A stretch of 64,000 bases of DNA from the NCBI RefSeq assembly GCF_002238045.1, contig NZ_NBYO01000002.1:372001-436000 (forward strand). The letters run 5' to 3'. Positions 16,700 to 26,256 of this stretch are shown one piece after another. The notes under the pieces were generated by a model. It had not been told where the DNA came from and did no database searches. It saw nothing but the letters and a program-made list of their open reading frames with translations. Within the stretch, counting starts at the first letter, position 1; every line of letters begins with the position of its first letter. The position numbers and the translations under genes are program-made. This DNA is from Notoacmeibacter marinus (GTDB lineage: Bacteria > Pseudomonadota > Alphaproteobacteria > Rhizobiales > Rhizobiaceae).

Positions 16700-17548
16700 A
16701 TGAAACTGGTGCGCTACGGCGAGCGGGGCAGGGAGAAACCGGGCCTTATCGACCAAGAAGGAACGCTGCGCGATCTCTCCGGCGAGGTGGAGGACATTAC
16801 CGGCGCAACGCTTTCGCCTGAGAGCCTTGGCCATCTTGCCGGCCTTGATGCAAGCGACCTGCCTTTCGTCAATGGTGAGCCCCGCTTTGGCCCGCCCGTC
16901 GGCAGAATCGGTAAATTCATGTGTATCGGTCTGAACTATGCCGATCATGCCGCCGAAACCGGGCTCGATCTTCCCGAACATCCCATCCTTTTCATGAAAG
17001 CGAACAGCGCGATCAACGGACCCAATGACGATGTGGTTCTGCCGCGCGGTTCCAGACGATCCGACTGGGAGGTCGAACTTGGCGTCGTGATCGGAAGTCC
17101 CGCAAAATATGTCTCCGAAACCGACGCCCTTTCGCATGTCGCCGGCTACTGCGTCGTCAACGACGTCTCCGAGCGCCGCTTTCAGGGCAGGCTCTCCGGC
17201 CAATGGACCAAGGGAAAAAGTTGCGACACGTTTGGCCCGGTCGGCCCGTGGCTGGTGACGGCCGACGAAATCCCCGATCCGCAGAACCTTTCCCTGCGCT
17301 GCGCGGTCAACGGCCGGACCATGCAGGACGGCTCGACCCGGACCATGGTCTTCACGATTGCCCGGATCATCGCGCATCTGTCGGAACTCTTCACGCTTCA
17401 TCCCGGCGACATTATCGCGACGGGCACGCCACCGGGCGTTGGTATGGGCATGAAGCCGGAGCCGGTCTATCTGAAGCCGGGCGACGTGATGGAACTGGAA
17501 GTCGAAGGGCTCGGCCGTCAACGGCAGATTGTCCGTATGGACGAATAG
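16700..17548 (+). CDS. Fumarylacetoacetate hydrolase family protein
   Basis: A 282-residue protein with the FAH C-terminal domain from about residue 72: [18 protein letters not shown], metal ligands in [23 protein letters not shown], and [13 protein letters not shown]. Members are Mg-dependent hydrolases, decarboxylases or hydratases of 2-oxo acids (fumarylpyruvate, acylpyruvates, 2-keto-4-pentenoate); some are annotated as ureidoglycolate lyase, which may be misleading here because a true AllA is encoded at 27084-27599. The specific substrate is not resolved. Confidence 0.83.
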   Translation: MKLVRYGERGREKPGLIDQEGTLRDLSGEVEDITGATLSPESLGHLAGLDASDLPFVNGEPRFGPPVGRIGKFMCIGLNYADHAAETGLDLPEHPILFMKANSAINGPNDDVVLPRGSRRSDWEVELGVVIGSPAKYVSETDALSHVAGYCVVNDVSERRFQGRLSGQWTKGKSCDTFGPVGPWLVTADEIPDPQNLSLRCAVNGRTMQDGSTRTMVFTIARIIAHLSELFTLHPGDIIATGTPPGVGMGMKPEPVYLKPGDVMELEVEGLGRQRQIVRMDE

Positions 17549-17652
17549 TGTCAGCCCTTCGCCTGCCTGAAAACATCCAGGGCTTGCCGTGTGCACGATC
17601 TTCGCCGATAGCTGAAGGCAAGGGACCAATGGCTGGCATACCGGAGACAATC

Positions 17653-18099
17653 GTGGCGAATATCCTTCTTCTAAACGGCCCGAACCTCAATCTCTTGGGC
17701 ACGCGCGAGCCGGACGTCTATGGCCATGAGACGCTATCGGATGTCGAAGCTTCGGTACGCGATCTGATCGAAAGTGCCGGTCACACCCTTCGGGCAGAGC
17801 AATCCAACCGGGAATATGAACTGATCGACCGGGTTCATGAGGCGCGTGACGGCATTGCTGCGATCATCGTCAATCCCGGCGCCTTCACCCATACATCGAT
17901 CGCGCTTCTCGATGCCTTTAACGCCTATGAGGGGCTGGTGTTCGAGGTGCATATTTCGAACGTTCACAAGCGCGAGGCCTTTCGCCACCATTCCTATATC
18001 AGCGGTCGGGCGGACGGCATCATCGTCGGTTGCGGGGTGCAGGGTTACGAGCTGGCGGCGCGCCGTATCCTTACCCTTCTGGCTCTGGCGGACGGCTAG
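17653..18099 (+). CDS. aroQ: Type II 3-dehydroquinate dehydratase
   Basis: A 148-residue enzyme converting 3-dehydroquinate to 3-dehydroshikimate in the shikimate pathway. It contains the AroQ segments [21 protein letters not shown] (split: loop Arg and catalytic Tyr), [33 protein letters not shown] and [17 protein letters not shown] 17653 is chosen because GGAG lies 6 nt upstream and the family starts here; an in-frame ATG at 17629 would add eight residues. It follows the FAH gene by about 100 nt and precedes the flavodoxin-like gene by 11 nt. Confidence 0.9.
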   Translation: MANILLLNGPNLNLLGTREPDVYGHETLSDVEASVRDLIESAGHTLRAEQSNREYELIDRVHEARDGIAAIIVNPGAFTHTSIALLDAFNAYEGLVFEVHISNVHKREAFRHHSYISGRADGIIVGCGVQGYELAARRILTLLALADG

Positions 18100-18110
18100 C
18101 GGAGCGCCTC

Positions 18111-18599
18111 ATGCCGTCGCTTCTGATCGTCTATCATTCGAAGACGGGTGGCACCCGACAGATGGTCGAGGCAGCCACCGAAGCGGCTGGCAGCGAAGAG
18201 GTCGAACTGACCGTCAAACAGACCGCACAAGCCGGTCCGGACGATCTTTTGAAAGCCGACGCCTATCTTTTCGCAACACCGGAAAATCTGGCGGCTATCG
18301 CCGGCATGATGAAGGATTTCTACGACCGGAGCTATTATCCGGTCCTTGGGAAGATCGAAGGGCGACCCTATGCGCAAATGGTATGCGCCGGCACCGACGG
18401 TGAAAACGCTGCGCGCCAAACGGCTCGGATCGCAAAGGGCTGGCGGCTCAAGCCCGTCGCAGAACCGCTGATCGTCTGCACGAACGCTGATTCCAGAGAA
18501 AAGATCCTGGCCCAAAAGATGATCCCGAAAGCCGATCTCGACCGCTGCGCGGAACTCGGTCAGACGCTCGCCGCAGGTCTTGCGATGGGTGTCTTCTGA
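18111..18599 (+). CDS. Flavodoxin-fold / NAD(P)H-dependent FMN reductase-like protein
   Basis: A 162-residue protein whose N-terminus SLLIVYHSKTGGTRQM is a flavodoxin-type FMN phosphate-binding loop, with a second FMN contact region at ATPENLAAIAGMMKDFYDRS. It is likely a flavin-dependent reductase or electron carrier; the partner is unknown. GGAG precedes ATG 18111 by 6 nt. The 11-nt gap to aroQ suggests co-transcription, though no functional link to the shikimate pathway is obvious. Confidence 0.75.
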   Translation: MPSLLIVYHSKTGGTRQMVEAATEAAGSEEVELTVKQTAQAGPDDLLKADAYLFATPENLAAIAGMMKDFYDRSYYPVLGKIEGRPYAQMVCAGTDGENAARQTARIAKGWRLKPVAEPLIVCTNADSREKILAQKMIPKADLDRCAELGQTLAAGLAMGVF

Positions 18600-18615
18600 A
18601 CGGAGCCGATCTGGA

Positions 18616-19302
18616 TCAGCCGAGCGCGTAGCCTTCACCGCGCACGGTGCGGATAGGATCGTCCCCGCCATGACGGCGCAGGGCCTTGCGGAGCCGCCCG
18701 ACATGCACATCGACCGTCCGTGTTTCCACGTCCAGATCGTGCCCCCAGACGCGGTTCAAGAGTTGTTCGCGGCTGAAGACTCGGCCGGGACGCTCGATCA
18801 GCACGGACAGCAGGCGGAACTCCGTGGTGCTGAGCGAAATGCGCTGACCGTCGCGCTCAACCAGATGACGGCCCGCATCGAGCACCAGATCGTCATGCTC
18901 GATCCGCTCGCCTACTGCGACCGGATGGGTGCGGCGCAATTCCTTGCGGATGCGCGCGATCAGTTCGGCTACCGAAAACGGCTTGGTAATGTAATCATCC
19001 GCGCCGATATCGAGGCCACGTACACGGTCGCCCTCCTCTGTCCGGGCCGAAAGCATGATGACCGGCGTGTTGCGACTGTCGCGCCCCGATTTGATCTGAC
19101 GGCAGATTTCGATGCCTGAGGGGCCGGGCAGCATCCAGTCCAGCACGACGAGATCGGGCTGGCTTTCCGCCAGATGTTCGAGCGCCTCGTCGCCGGTTTC
19201 GGCCAGAACGACGTCGAAACCCTCGGCGACCAGATTGTAGCGCAGCACTTCGCGCTGCGCCGGCTCGTCTTCGACGACGAGAATGGAGGCGCGGCTGCCC
19301 AT
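18616..19302 (-). CDS. phoB: Phosphate regulon response regulator PhoB
   Basis: A 228-residue OmpR-family regulator. The receiver domain (1-120) has acidic residues in VVEDEPAQ, the phosphoacceptor Asp in LVVLDWMLPGPSG and Lys in DDYITKPFS. The winged helix (about 130-228) includes SREQLLNRVWGHDLDVETRTVDV and LRKALR. It binds Pho boxes such as the one at 24974-24991 after phosphorylation by PhoR. The start overlaps the phoU stop codon at 19302. It is last in phoR-pstSCAB-phoU-phoB. Confidence 0.95.
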   Translation of the reverse strand: MGSRASILVVEDEPAQREVLRYNLVAEGFDVVLAETGDEALEHLAESQPDLVVLDWMLPGPSGIEICRQIKSGRDSRNTPVIMLSARTEEGDRVRGLDIGADDYITKPFSVAELIARIRKELRRTHPVAVGERIEHDDLVLDAGRHLVERDGQRISLSTTEFRLLSVLIERPGRVFSREQLLNRVWGHDLDVETRTVDVHVGRLRKALRRHGGDDPIRTVRGEGYALG

Positions 19303-20027
19303 TAGTGGCCCAACACGGCATCGTCCGCCATGTCCACCGTCGCATTGGCTTTGGGCCGATCTTCCGACGGCAGTTCGCCGGACACGAGATAGATCGCCTG
19401 TTCGGCTATGGACGTGACGTGATCGCCCATCCGTTCGATATTCTTGGCGATGAAATGCAGGTGCATGCAGGCCGAGATGTTCCGGGGATCTTCCATCATG
19501 AAGGTCAGGAATTCGCGGAAGATGGCATTGTACATCTGGTCGACTTCAAGATCGCGGTGGCGCACTTTCTCCGCCAGCGTCTGGTCGTGCCGGATATAGG
19601 AGTCGAGCGCATCCGTAAGCATGGACAGCACCTCATTGGCCATACGCTGGAGCGAGCCCGTCGCGCCATTAACCGGCATCATCTGCGCCAGAAGATTGGT
19701 GCGCTTGGCCATGTTCTTTGCGTAGTCGCCGACCCGTTCCAGATTGCCGGCGATCTTCATGACGGAAAGCGCCAACCGAAGGTCGGATGAGACCGGCTGG
19801 CGAAGAGCGACCAGCCGGGCGCAATCCTCGTTGATCTCCGCTTCCAGCTCGTCGATCTGCCGGTCGTCTTCGCGAACCTGGTCGGCAAGCTCGAGATCGC
19901 GGGTGCGCAGTGCGTTGGCGGAGTTGCGGATGGCGTTCTCCACATAGCCGCCCATCTGCATGAGCTTGGCCTGGATGGCTTCGAGATCGCGGTCGAAGGC
20001 GGATGCGATATGGGGTTTGTCGTTCAC
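19302..20027 (-). CDS. phoU: Phosphate transport system regulator PhoU
   Basis: A 241-residue all-helical protein with two three-helix repeats, about 10-110 (MGGYVENAIRNSANAL, VGDYAKNMAKRTNLL) and 120-215 (NIERMGDHVTSIAEQA). The E/DxxxD metal-binding motifs recur in both halves. PhoU connects the Pst transporter to PhoR and is needed to silence the Pho response in high phosphate. It is in its usual place between pstB and phoB. Confidence 0.95.
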   Translation of the reverse strand: MNDKPHIASAFDRDLEAIQAKLMQMGGYVENAIRNSANALRTRDLELADQVREDDRQIDELEAEINEDCARLVALRQPVSSDLRLALSVMKIAGNLERVGDYAKNMAKRTNLLAQMMPVNGATGSLQRMANEVLSMLTDALDSYIRHDQTLAEKVRHRDLEVDQMYNAIFREFLTFMMEDPRNISACMHLHFIAKNIERMGDHVTSIAEQAIYLVSGELPSEDRPKANATVDMADDAVLGH

Positions 20028-20099
20028 AGCGTCCTCGCTTGGAGCCTGTTATGATAGGATCGAACCATTCTGCCGTCGTTCGGTTCGGGATCGAGGCCT

Positions 20100-20921
20100 C
20101 TATCCGATACGTCCGGTAATGTAGCTTTCGGTGCGCTTGTCTTCAGGCGAGTTGAAGATCTTCTCGGTGTCGCCGTACTCGACCATCTCGCCCAGATGGA
20201 AAAACGCCGTCTTCTGGCTGACACGCGCCGCCTGCTGCATGGAGTGCGTGACGATCACCACGCAGAAATTCTGGCGCAACTCGTCGATCAGTTCCTCGAT
20301 CTGCGCTGTTGCAATCGGGTCGAGCGCAGAACACGGCTCGTCCATCAGAAGGACTTCCGGTTGCGTGGCCACTGCCCGCGCGATGCAAAGGCGCTGCTGC
20401 TGGCCACCCGACATCCCTGTGCCGGATTCCTTCAACCGATCCTTCGCTTCGTCCCAGAGCGCAGCACGGCGGAGCGATGCTTCGACAATATCGTCCAGTT
20501 CGGATTTGTTCCGCGTCAGCCCGTGGATACGCGGGCCGTAGGCGACATTGTCATAGATCGATTTGGGAAACGGGTTGGGCTTCTGAAAAACCATACCGAC
20601 CCGAGCGCGAAGCTGCACGGGATCGACCCGCTTATCGTAAATATCTTCACCGTCCAAAAGGATATCGCCCTCGACACGCGCAATGTCGATCGTGTCGTTC
20701 ATACGGTTCAGGCAGCGCAGAAAAGTCGACTTGCCGCAGCCGGACGGGCCGATGAAGGCGGTGACCGTCTTGTCGTCAATATCGACATCAACATTCTTGA
20801 TGGCGTGGTTCTTGCCGTAGAAGACATCCACGCTGCGCGCGGCGATCTTGTTGTCGCTCGCCTCGGTAAGCGTTTCCGATTGAGACATCGATATCTGGTC
20901 CGTGTGAGCCATAGCGTCCAT
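20100..20921 (-). CDS. pstB: Phosphate ABC transporter ATP-binding protein PstB
   Basis: A 273-residue ATPase of the high-affinity phosphate importer. Walker [15 protein letters not shown]-loop region [12 protein letters not shown], signature [14 protein letters not shown] and Walker [14 protein letters not shown] are all intact. The N-terminal about 28 residues before [13 protein letters not shown] are not conserved, so translation might begin at an internal Met; ATG 20921 is the furthest start. It sits 20 nt after pstA. Confidence 0.95.
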   Translation of the reverse strand: MDAMAHTDQISMSQSETLTEASDNKIAARSVDVFYGKNHAIKNVDVDIDDKTVTAFIGPSGCGKSTFLRCLNRMNDTIDIARVEGDILLDGEDIYDKRVDPVQLRARVGMVFQKPNPFPKSIYDNVAYGPRIHGLTRNKSELDDIVEASLRRAALWDEAKDRLKESGTGMSGGQQQRLCIARAVATQPEVLLMDEPCSALDPIATAQIEELIDELRQNFCVVIVTHSMQQAARVSQKTAFFHLGEMVEYGDTEKIFNSPEDKRTESYITGRIG

Positions 20922-20941
20922 GACGTTCCCGTTCCTTGAAA

Positions 20942-22294
20942 TTACCAGCGGCGCTCGAACCGGCGTCGCAACACCACCGCGAGAATATTGACGGCGAGCA
21001 TGAAGACGAGCAGCACGATGATACCGCCCCAGGCCCGTTCATAGAAGGCCGGATCGGCGCGCTTGCTCCATTCGTAGATTTGCGCGGGCAAGGCCGAATT
21101 GGGCGAGACGAAACCGTCCAGAAAGCCGTCCGGATAGTTGGAGGCTATATAGCCGACCATGCCGATGAGAAGAAGCGGCGCTGTCTCGCCCAACGCCTGC
21201 GCCAGACTGATGATGACGCCCGTGAGAATACCCGGCATGGCAAGCGGCAGAACATGCTGGAAGACCATCTGATTGCGCGATGCGCCGATGCCGAGCGCCG
21301 CCTGGCGGATGGAAGGCGGAACCGCCTTCAAGGCCGCGCGCGCCGGAATGATGATCTGCGGCAGGCTCATCAGGGTCAGAACCAGGCCGCCGACCAGCGG
21401 CGCGGATTGTGGCAGGTTGGCGAACTGAATGAAGGCGGCCAGACCCAGAATACCGAAAACGATGGACGGCACGGCCGCCAGGTTCGAGATGTTCACCTCG
21501 ATCAAATCGGTAAAGCGGTTCTGCGGCGCGAACTCTTCCAGATAGATGGCGGCTGCCACGCCGATCGGCACCGCCAGCGCCACCACGACGAGGATCATGA
21601 AGAGCGAGCCAAGAAGCGCGACCCCGACCCCGGCCTGCTCCGGGCGATTATCCGATGCATCGGCGCCGATAATGAAGTCCAGATTGAACCGCCGCTCGAC
21701 CAGGCCTTCCTCTTTCAGCGCGTCTGCCACATCGAGGTGGACGGAGGTCAGAACCATGCCGCGATTGACGGAAGCGCGGTCGACGCGTCCCTTGTAATAG
21801 CCGTCGATCCGGCTGGAGGCGAGCAGGTCGAACTCGACGGTTTGTCCGACGAGGTCGGGATTGTCGAGGACTTGTCGGCGTACTCCTGCTGCCGCACCGT
21901 CCGATAACAGGTCGGCGAGGATACCCGCATCGTCGAACGGCATCTCGATGCCGCGATCGGCAAGCGTGTCGATGAGCGCCTGCTCCAGAAGCGGCTTGTA
22001 GCCGAAGGTGGACACTTTGCGCATGTCCGAGGGATTGCGGTTGCCGACCTTGTCCAGTTTCTCCGCTGGCAGCGTGACCGGAATCGTAAGGTAGGTCTGC
22101 GTGAAGGCCGGCACGCCATTGTAGACGATGGAGGCAATCAGAATGACCAGGAAGAACAGGCCGGTGATCACGGCGCCAAGGCCGAGCATCTTGAACCATG
22201 TTTCGCTGCGGCGGCGCTTTTTCAGCTTTTCGTCGGGCAGGAGCAGCGAGCGATGGCCGGTCTGCGATTCCAATGGAACGGTCGTGTCGCTCAT
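20942..22294 (-). CDS. pstA: Phosphate ABC transporter permease PstA
   Basis: A 450-residue inner membrane permease. A first membrane segment at about residues 40-60 is followed by a large soluble insertion (about 65-215), then the conserved transport domain with five more segments, including the EAA-type loop [23 protein letters not shown]. The large periplasmic insertion is common in alphaproteobacterial PstA and absent from the shorter E. coli protein. ATG 22294 overlaps the pstC stop codon by 4 nt. Confidence 0.93.
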   Translation of the reverse strand: MSDTTVPLESQTGHRSLLLPDEKLKKRRRSETWFKMLGLGAVITGLFFLVILIASIVYNGVPAFTQTYLTIPVTLPAEKLDKVGNRNPSDMRKVSTFGYKPLLEQALIDTLADRGIEMPFDDAGILADLLSDGAAAGVRRQVLDNPDLVGQTVEFDLLASSRIDGYYKGRVDRASVNRGMVLTSVHLDVADALKEEGLVERRFNLDFIIGADASDNRPEQAGVGVALLGSLFMILVVVALAVPIGVAAAIYLEEFAPQNRFTDLIEVNISNLAAVPSIVFGILGLAAFIQFANLPQSAPLVGGLVLTLMSLPQIIIPARAALKAVPPSIRQAALGIGASRNQMVFQHVLPLAMPGILTGVIISLAQALGETAPLLLIGMVGYIASNYPDGFLDGFVSPNSALPAQIYEWSKRADPAFYERAWGGIIVLLVFMLAVNILAVVLRRRFERRW

Positions 22295-23748
22295 TCGTAC
22301 TGCTCCCGGTAACGGCGGACGATGGCAAGGGCCACAATGTTCAGCCCAAGGGTCACGATGAAGAGGGTCATACCCAGCGCGAAAGCGACAAGCGCTTCAG
22401 GGCTGGCGAAATCGGCGTCGCCCGTTAGCTGACTGACGATCTTGGCGGTCACGGTGGTCATTGCCTCGAACGGATTGAGTGACATTCTGGCGGCTGCGCC
22501 TGCGCCCAGCACCACGATCATCGTCTCACCGATCGCCCGCGATGCAGCCAGAAGGATCGCACCGACTATGCCCGGCAGCGCGGCTGGCACGATCACCTTG
22601 CGCACCGTTTCGCTCTTGGTGGCGCCGAGACCGTATGATCCGTCGCGCATGGCCTGTGGCACGGCGTTGATGACATCGTCGGAAAGCGACGACACGAAGG
22701 GAATGAGCATGATGCCCATGACGAGGCCGGCGGTGATGACGGCCGTGTCGCTCGGCATCCATCCCATGCCGCCGCGCCCGAACACCGATGACAGAGCCGG
22801 CCCGACGATAAGGAGAGCGAAAAGCCCGTAGACGATGGTCGGTATGCCCGTCAGAACTTCCAGAAGAGGCTTGGCTGCCGAGCGGAATTTCGGATGGGCG
22901 TATTCCGCAAGATAGATCGCGGAGAACAGGCCGAGCGGTACGGCGACGAGCAGCGCAATGAGAGAAATATAGAGCGTGCCCCACAGAAGCGGGATGATGC
23001 CGAGCTCGGAGCCGCCGCCGAAGCTCGGGCTCCAGGTCAGGCTGAAGAAGAACTCACCGGCCGGATAAATCCGGAAGAATTCGATCGTGTTGAACAGCAG
23101 CGAAAGAACGATGCCGAACGTCGTAAAGATGGCCACGCAGGCGGCTGCGACGAGTAGGCCACGCACCCCCATTTCCGTTCGGTTACGGGCACGAAGATCA
23201 GGATGGGCAGCCGAATAGCCATAGGCTGCGCCAGCCAGCGCCAGAAGAAGAACGAGCCCCAGCTTGATGAGATCGCCGGTGGCAGAGACGGAACGGTAAA
23301 TTCGGGCGGAGTCTATGATCTGCGGCGGAAGATCGGACAGGACCGGAATGCCGGTATCGTCGAGTTCGCGGCCAAGATCCTCATCGCTCAGTGTCTCCAA
23401 TTCACTGGTGCCGAGCTTGCCGCCCCTGACGAGCGCGTCGATCGATTCCGCGACCCGGCGCACTTCGCTCATGGCCAGCGAACGCTCGCCCGACGTATCG
23501 TATTTCTCGCCGGAGAAGTGCGATACGGCGACTCGGTCCACGACGACCGGCTGCAGGACGGTCCAGCCGAACAGCAGCAACAGTGCGGGAACCGCTGCGA
23601 GTAGCATGGCGTGCATGCCGTGGTAATGCGGCAGGGAATGCAAGCGCCGCCGGTCGCCTTGTGCCAGGCCGAGAACCTTGCGGCGCGACAGCGCGAATGC
23701 GACCGCGGCAATGGCGATAACCGCCAGGAAGAGCGTTCCGAAACTCAT
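22291..23748 (-). CDS. pstC: Phosphate ABC transporter permease PstC
   Basis: A 485-residue permease with an N-terminal membrane segment, a further soluble or loop insertion (about 75-165) and the C-terminal transport domain containing SYGLGATKSETVRKVIVPAA. ATG 23748 (MSFGTLFLA) is preferred over a start 15 nt upstream because GGGGAAG lies just ahead of it. Paired with PstA it forms the phosphate channel. It is separated from pstS by two strong hairpins. Confidence 0.92.
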   Translation of the reverse strand: MSFGTLFLAVIAIAAVAFALSRRKVLGLAQGDRRRLHSLPHYHGMHAMLLAAVPALLLLFGWTVLQPVVVDRVAVSHFSGEKYDTSGERSLAMSEVRRVAESIDALVRGGKLGTSELETLSDEDLGRELDDTGIPVLSDLPPQIIDSARIYRSVSATGDLIKLGLVLLLALAGAAYGYSAAHPDLRARNRTEMGVRGLLVAAACVAIFTTFGIVLSLLFNTIEFFRIYPAGEFFFSLTWSPSFGGGSELGIIPLLWGTLYISLIALLVAVPLGLFSAIYLAEYAHPKFRSAAKPLLEVLTGIPTIVYGLFALLIVGPALSSVFGRGGMGWMPSDTAVITAGLVMGIMLIPFVSSLSDDVINAVPQAMRDGSYGLGATKSETVRKVIVPAALPGIVGAILLAASRAIGETMIVVLGAGAAARMSLNPFEAMTTVTAKIVSQLTGDADFASPEALVAFALGMTLFIVTLGLNIVALAIVRRYREQYE

Positions 23749-23768
23749 CACTTCCCCGTTCAAAGAAG

Positions 23769-23816
23769 GCGGACCGGGACGACACCCGGTCCGCGAAGGC
23801 GTTCGTTACGAACGCC
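23769..23816 (-). terminator. Two hairpins between pstS and pstC
   Basis: Perfect inverted repeats at 23769-23778/23785-23794 (10 bp, loop 6) and 23798-23805/23809-23816 (8 bp, loop 3). On the minus strand the second-encountered stem is followed by CTTCTTTG. Such structures after pstS usually act as partial terminators or mRNA stabilisers, giving more binding protein than permease; that role is inferred. Confidence 0.65.
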
Positions 23817-23841
23817 AATCAACGTCGCGACGTAACAACGC

Positions 23842-24885
23842 TTAGTTGCTGGCCGGCTCCATTGTGGTCTCGCCATCGACCGTCGCCTGAACGTCGGCCA
23901 GTTCGGGCGTCGGAACCAGGCCGTAATTAGCGAGCGGGCCGCCCGGGCCGGCGATCTCGTCGGCCACGAAGAAGGATGCGAATTCCTTCAGGCCCGGAAT
24001 GGTGCCGATATGCGCCTTCTTAACGTAGAAGAAGAGCGGACGGCTGACCGGATATTCGCCCGAAGCGATCGTCTCGGTCTTCGGCTCCACGCCACCCATG
24101 GTGGCAACTTTCAGCTTGTCGGCATTGTTTTCGTAGAAGGAAAGGCCGAACACGCCGATACCGTCCGGGTTGGACTGGATACGGGCGAGCGTCTCTGTGT
24201 AATCGCCATCGATGTCGACCGACTTGCCGTCGGTACGCACGGCCATGCACTGGTCTTCGGCCGCATCTTCATCCATGCCGCCATCCATGAAGGCCTTCAT
24301 GGCACCGGTGTCTTCACAGCCCTTCAGCAGAACCTTCTCTTCGAAGACTTCGCGCGTGCCGTGCTTGGTACCGGGAATGAAGGCGGCGATCTGGGCGTCC
24401 GGCAGTTCGGAATTGAATTCCGACCAGCTATTGTAGCTGTTGTCGACGACTTCGCCGTCCTTGACGACCTTGGCGGCCAGGGCGTTGTAGATGTCGGCGG
24501 GCTCGAAAGCGGTGAAGGCCGGGCCGTCTTGCTGGCTGGCAAACACGATACCGTCATAGCCGAACTGCACTTCGATGATCTCGCTCACACCGGCTTCGGC
24601 ACAGGCCTTGATCTCTTTTTCGCGGATCTGGCGCGACGCATTGGCGATATCGATGGTGTTCTCGCCAACGCCTTCACAAAAGCGCTTCAGGCCGGCCGAA
24701 GAGCCGCCCGATTCCACGACCGGGGTCGGGAACTCGAAGTTCTCGCCGAAGGCTTCGGCGACGATGGAAGCGTAGGGCAGAACGGTCGAGGAACCGGCGA
24801 TCTGAACCTGGTCGCGCGCCATGGCGGTCGTTGCGGAAAGGGCCGTCGCGGCCGCGGCCAGTACGGTAAGTTTAGCGATAGACAT
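23842..24885 (-). CDS. pstS: Phosphate ABC transporter substrate-binding protein PstS
   Basis: A 347-residue periplasmic phosphate-binding protein. The signal peptide (1-23) ends TTAMA-R, followed by VQIAGSSTVLPYASIVAEAF and the phosphate-contact segments VESGGSSAGLKRF, IANASRQI and PGTKHGTREVFEE. ATG 24885 has GGAG upstream and begins the signal peptide; the frame extends further upstream through the Pho-box leader but is not coding there. It is the first structural pst gene, 143 nt after phoR. Confidence 0.95.
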   Translation of the reverse strand: MSIAKLTVLAAAATALSATTAMARDQVQIAGSSTVLPYASIVAEAFGENFEFPTPVVESGGSSAGLKRFCEGVGENTIDIANASRQIREKEIKACAEAGVSEIIEVQFGYDGIVFASQQDGPAFTAFEPADIYNALAAKVVKDGEVVDNSYNSWSEFNSELPDAQIAAFIPGTKHGTREVFEEKVLLKGCEDTGAMKAFMDGGMDEDAAEDQCMAVRTDGKSVDIDGDYTETLARIQSNPDGIGVFGLSFYENNADKLKVATMGGVEPKTETIASGEYPVSRPLFFYVKKAHIGTIPGLKEFASFFVADEIAGPGGPLANYGLVPTPELADVQATVDGETTMEPASN

Positions 24886-24973
24886 TGGGGTCGCTCCACT
24901 GTGGATTTCTCTTTGGGGGACAGCGCCACATTCGAATGCGCTCCCCTTGCAGGCGGACTCCCTAGAGCGGGTT

Positions 24974-24991
24974 TGTAACAATGGCGTGACA
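24974..24991 (-). promoter_or_regulatory. Pho box upstream of pstS
   Basis: On the minus strand the site reads TGTCACG-CCAT-TGTTACA: two 7-nt direct repeats with an 11-nt period, the geometry of PhoB binding sites (consensus CTGTCAT-N4-CTGTCAT). It lies about 90 nt before the pstS start, between phoR and pstS, so PhoB probably drives pstSCAB-phoU-phoB from here. Confidence 0.7.
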
Positions 24992-25028
24992 CATTCGCCG
25001 ATGTTCAGGGGGAGGTGTTCGGACCCGT

Positions 25029-26048
25029 TCAATCGGCTGGCAGAAGGACCGTGAACGTGCTGCCCTTCCCGACCTGCGACGCGATCCGGAACCAACCGCG
25101 GTGACGACGCACTATATGTTTGACGATTGCCAGGCCGAGCCCGGTTCCGCCGATCTGCCGGGAACGGTGCCGATCCACCCGGTAGAAACGCTCCGTCAGC
25201 CGCGCCAGATGCTCCTGACCGATGCCGCGTCCGTCATCCGTAACTGCCGCCCGGATTGCCGGACCGCGCAGAAGCGGATCGTATTTCTCGTGCGAAACGG
25301 CAATCGTGACCGTCCCGTTTTCTTCGCCGTATTTGATCGCGTTCTCCACCAGATTGTTGAAAACCTGGCGAAGCTGATCGCTGTCGCCGTGCAACGGAAC
25401 CGGTTCGTGGCATCCTTCGAGAACAATCGAAATGCCTCGCGCGGCAGCGCTGTCGGAGAGGCTCTGCCGCGCCGCCGCGATAATCTCGCAAAGATCGATC
25501 CTGTCGTTCCGCGTCACGACGTCGGCGTCTTCCAACCTGTTGAGCGAGAGCAAGTCCGAAACGAGCCGGTGCATCCGCTCCGTTTCTTCGGCCATCATGG
25601 CCAGGAACCGCACCCTCGCCTCCGCATCGTTCTGCGCCGCTCCCGACAGGGTTTCGATCAGACCGCGCAGCGCCGTCAGCGGCGTCTTCAATTCATGGCT
25701 CACATTGGCCACGAAGTCGGAGCGCATCCGTTCGGCATCGTGCGCTTCGGTCTCGTCGATCAGCGTCACGATCGCCCCACCTTCGCTCCAAGGTGCAGCA
25801 GTCAACGAAAATATGCGCTCTCTCTCATCGACCCGGCGGCGCAACTCCGCGGGGTGAGTCTGCCGGCCCGTAACCGCCGCTTCGATCTGCTGGACGCAGA
25901 AAGGCTCGCGTATGATCGTCATGTAATGCCGGCCCGCCATGTCTGCGCCGTAGAGCGACCGAGCGAAACCGTTCAGGCTGACGATCCGTCGTTCCCTATT
26001 CACGATGATGATGGGAACGGGTACGGCTTCGATAAGATCGGTGGACAT
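25029..26048 (-). CDS. phoR: Phosphate regulon sensor histidine kinase PhoR (no membrane anchor)
   Basis: A 339-residue kinase with a PAS domain (about 5-105, PVPIIIVNRERRIVSLN), HisKA with phosphoacceptor His118 in FVANVSHELKTPLTALRG, and HATPase with N-box NLVENAIKYGEENG, DDGRGIG and GGTGLGLAIVKHIV. The domain order and position next to pstS make it PhoR. Canonical PhoR has N-terminal membrane segments; here there are none, and an in-frame stop (TGA at 26070-26072) lies only seven codons upstream of ATG 26048, so the anchor cannot be recovered by moving the start. It would be a soluble PhoR relying wholly on PstSCAB-PhoU for its signal. Confidence 0.87.
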   Translation of the reverse strand: MSTDLIEAVPVPIIIVNRERRIVSLNGFARSLYGADMAGRHYMTIIREPFCVQQIEAAVTGRQTHPAELRRRVDERERIFSLTAAPWSEGGAIVTLIDETEAHDAERMRSDFVANVSHELKTPLTALRGLIETLSGAAQNDAEARVRFLAMMAEETERMHRLVSDLLSLNRLEDADVVTRNDRIDLCEIIAAARQSLSDSAAARGISIVLEGCHEPVPLHGDSDQLRQVFNNLVENAIKYGEENGTVTIAVSHEKYDPLLRGPAIRAAVTDDGRGIGQEHLARLTERFYRVDRHRSRQIGGTGLGLAIVKHIVRRHRGWFRIASQVGKGSTFTVLLPAD

Positions 26049-26256
26049 GCAGCTTGGCGATCCGTCAGATCAGGGAAGGTTGCAGCGCAAGATAACCGGA
26101 AGCTCGCAGAACGGAACCCTTGTTCTTGCTCCACCGTCACGCGCTACCTTGCCGATCATTATCGACAAGCCGAAAAATCCATTCGGGAAAATCAGGTGTC
26201 TTTCCCGGACGCAGTGTGTTCCATTGCCGTCGATCACCAGCCACGGAAGCCGAATA

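Noticed and set aside
26049-26256. Search for a displaced membrane-anchor exon of phoR
   Set aside because: Only about 200 nt lie between phoR and the ureidoglycine aminohydrolase gene, with a stop close upstream in frame and no hydrophobic reading in the other minus-strand frames that I could see.
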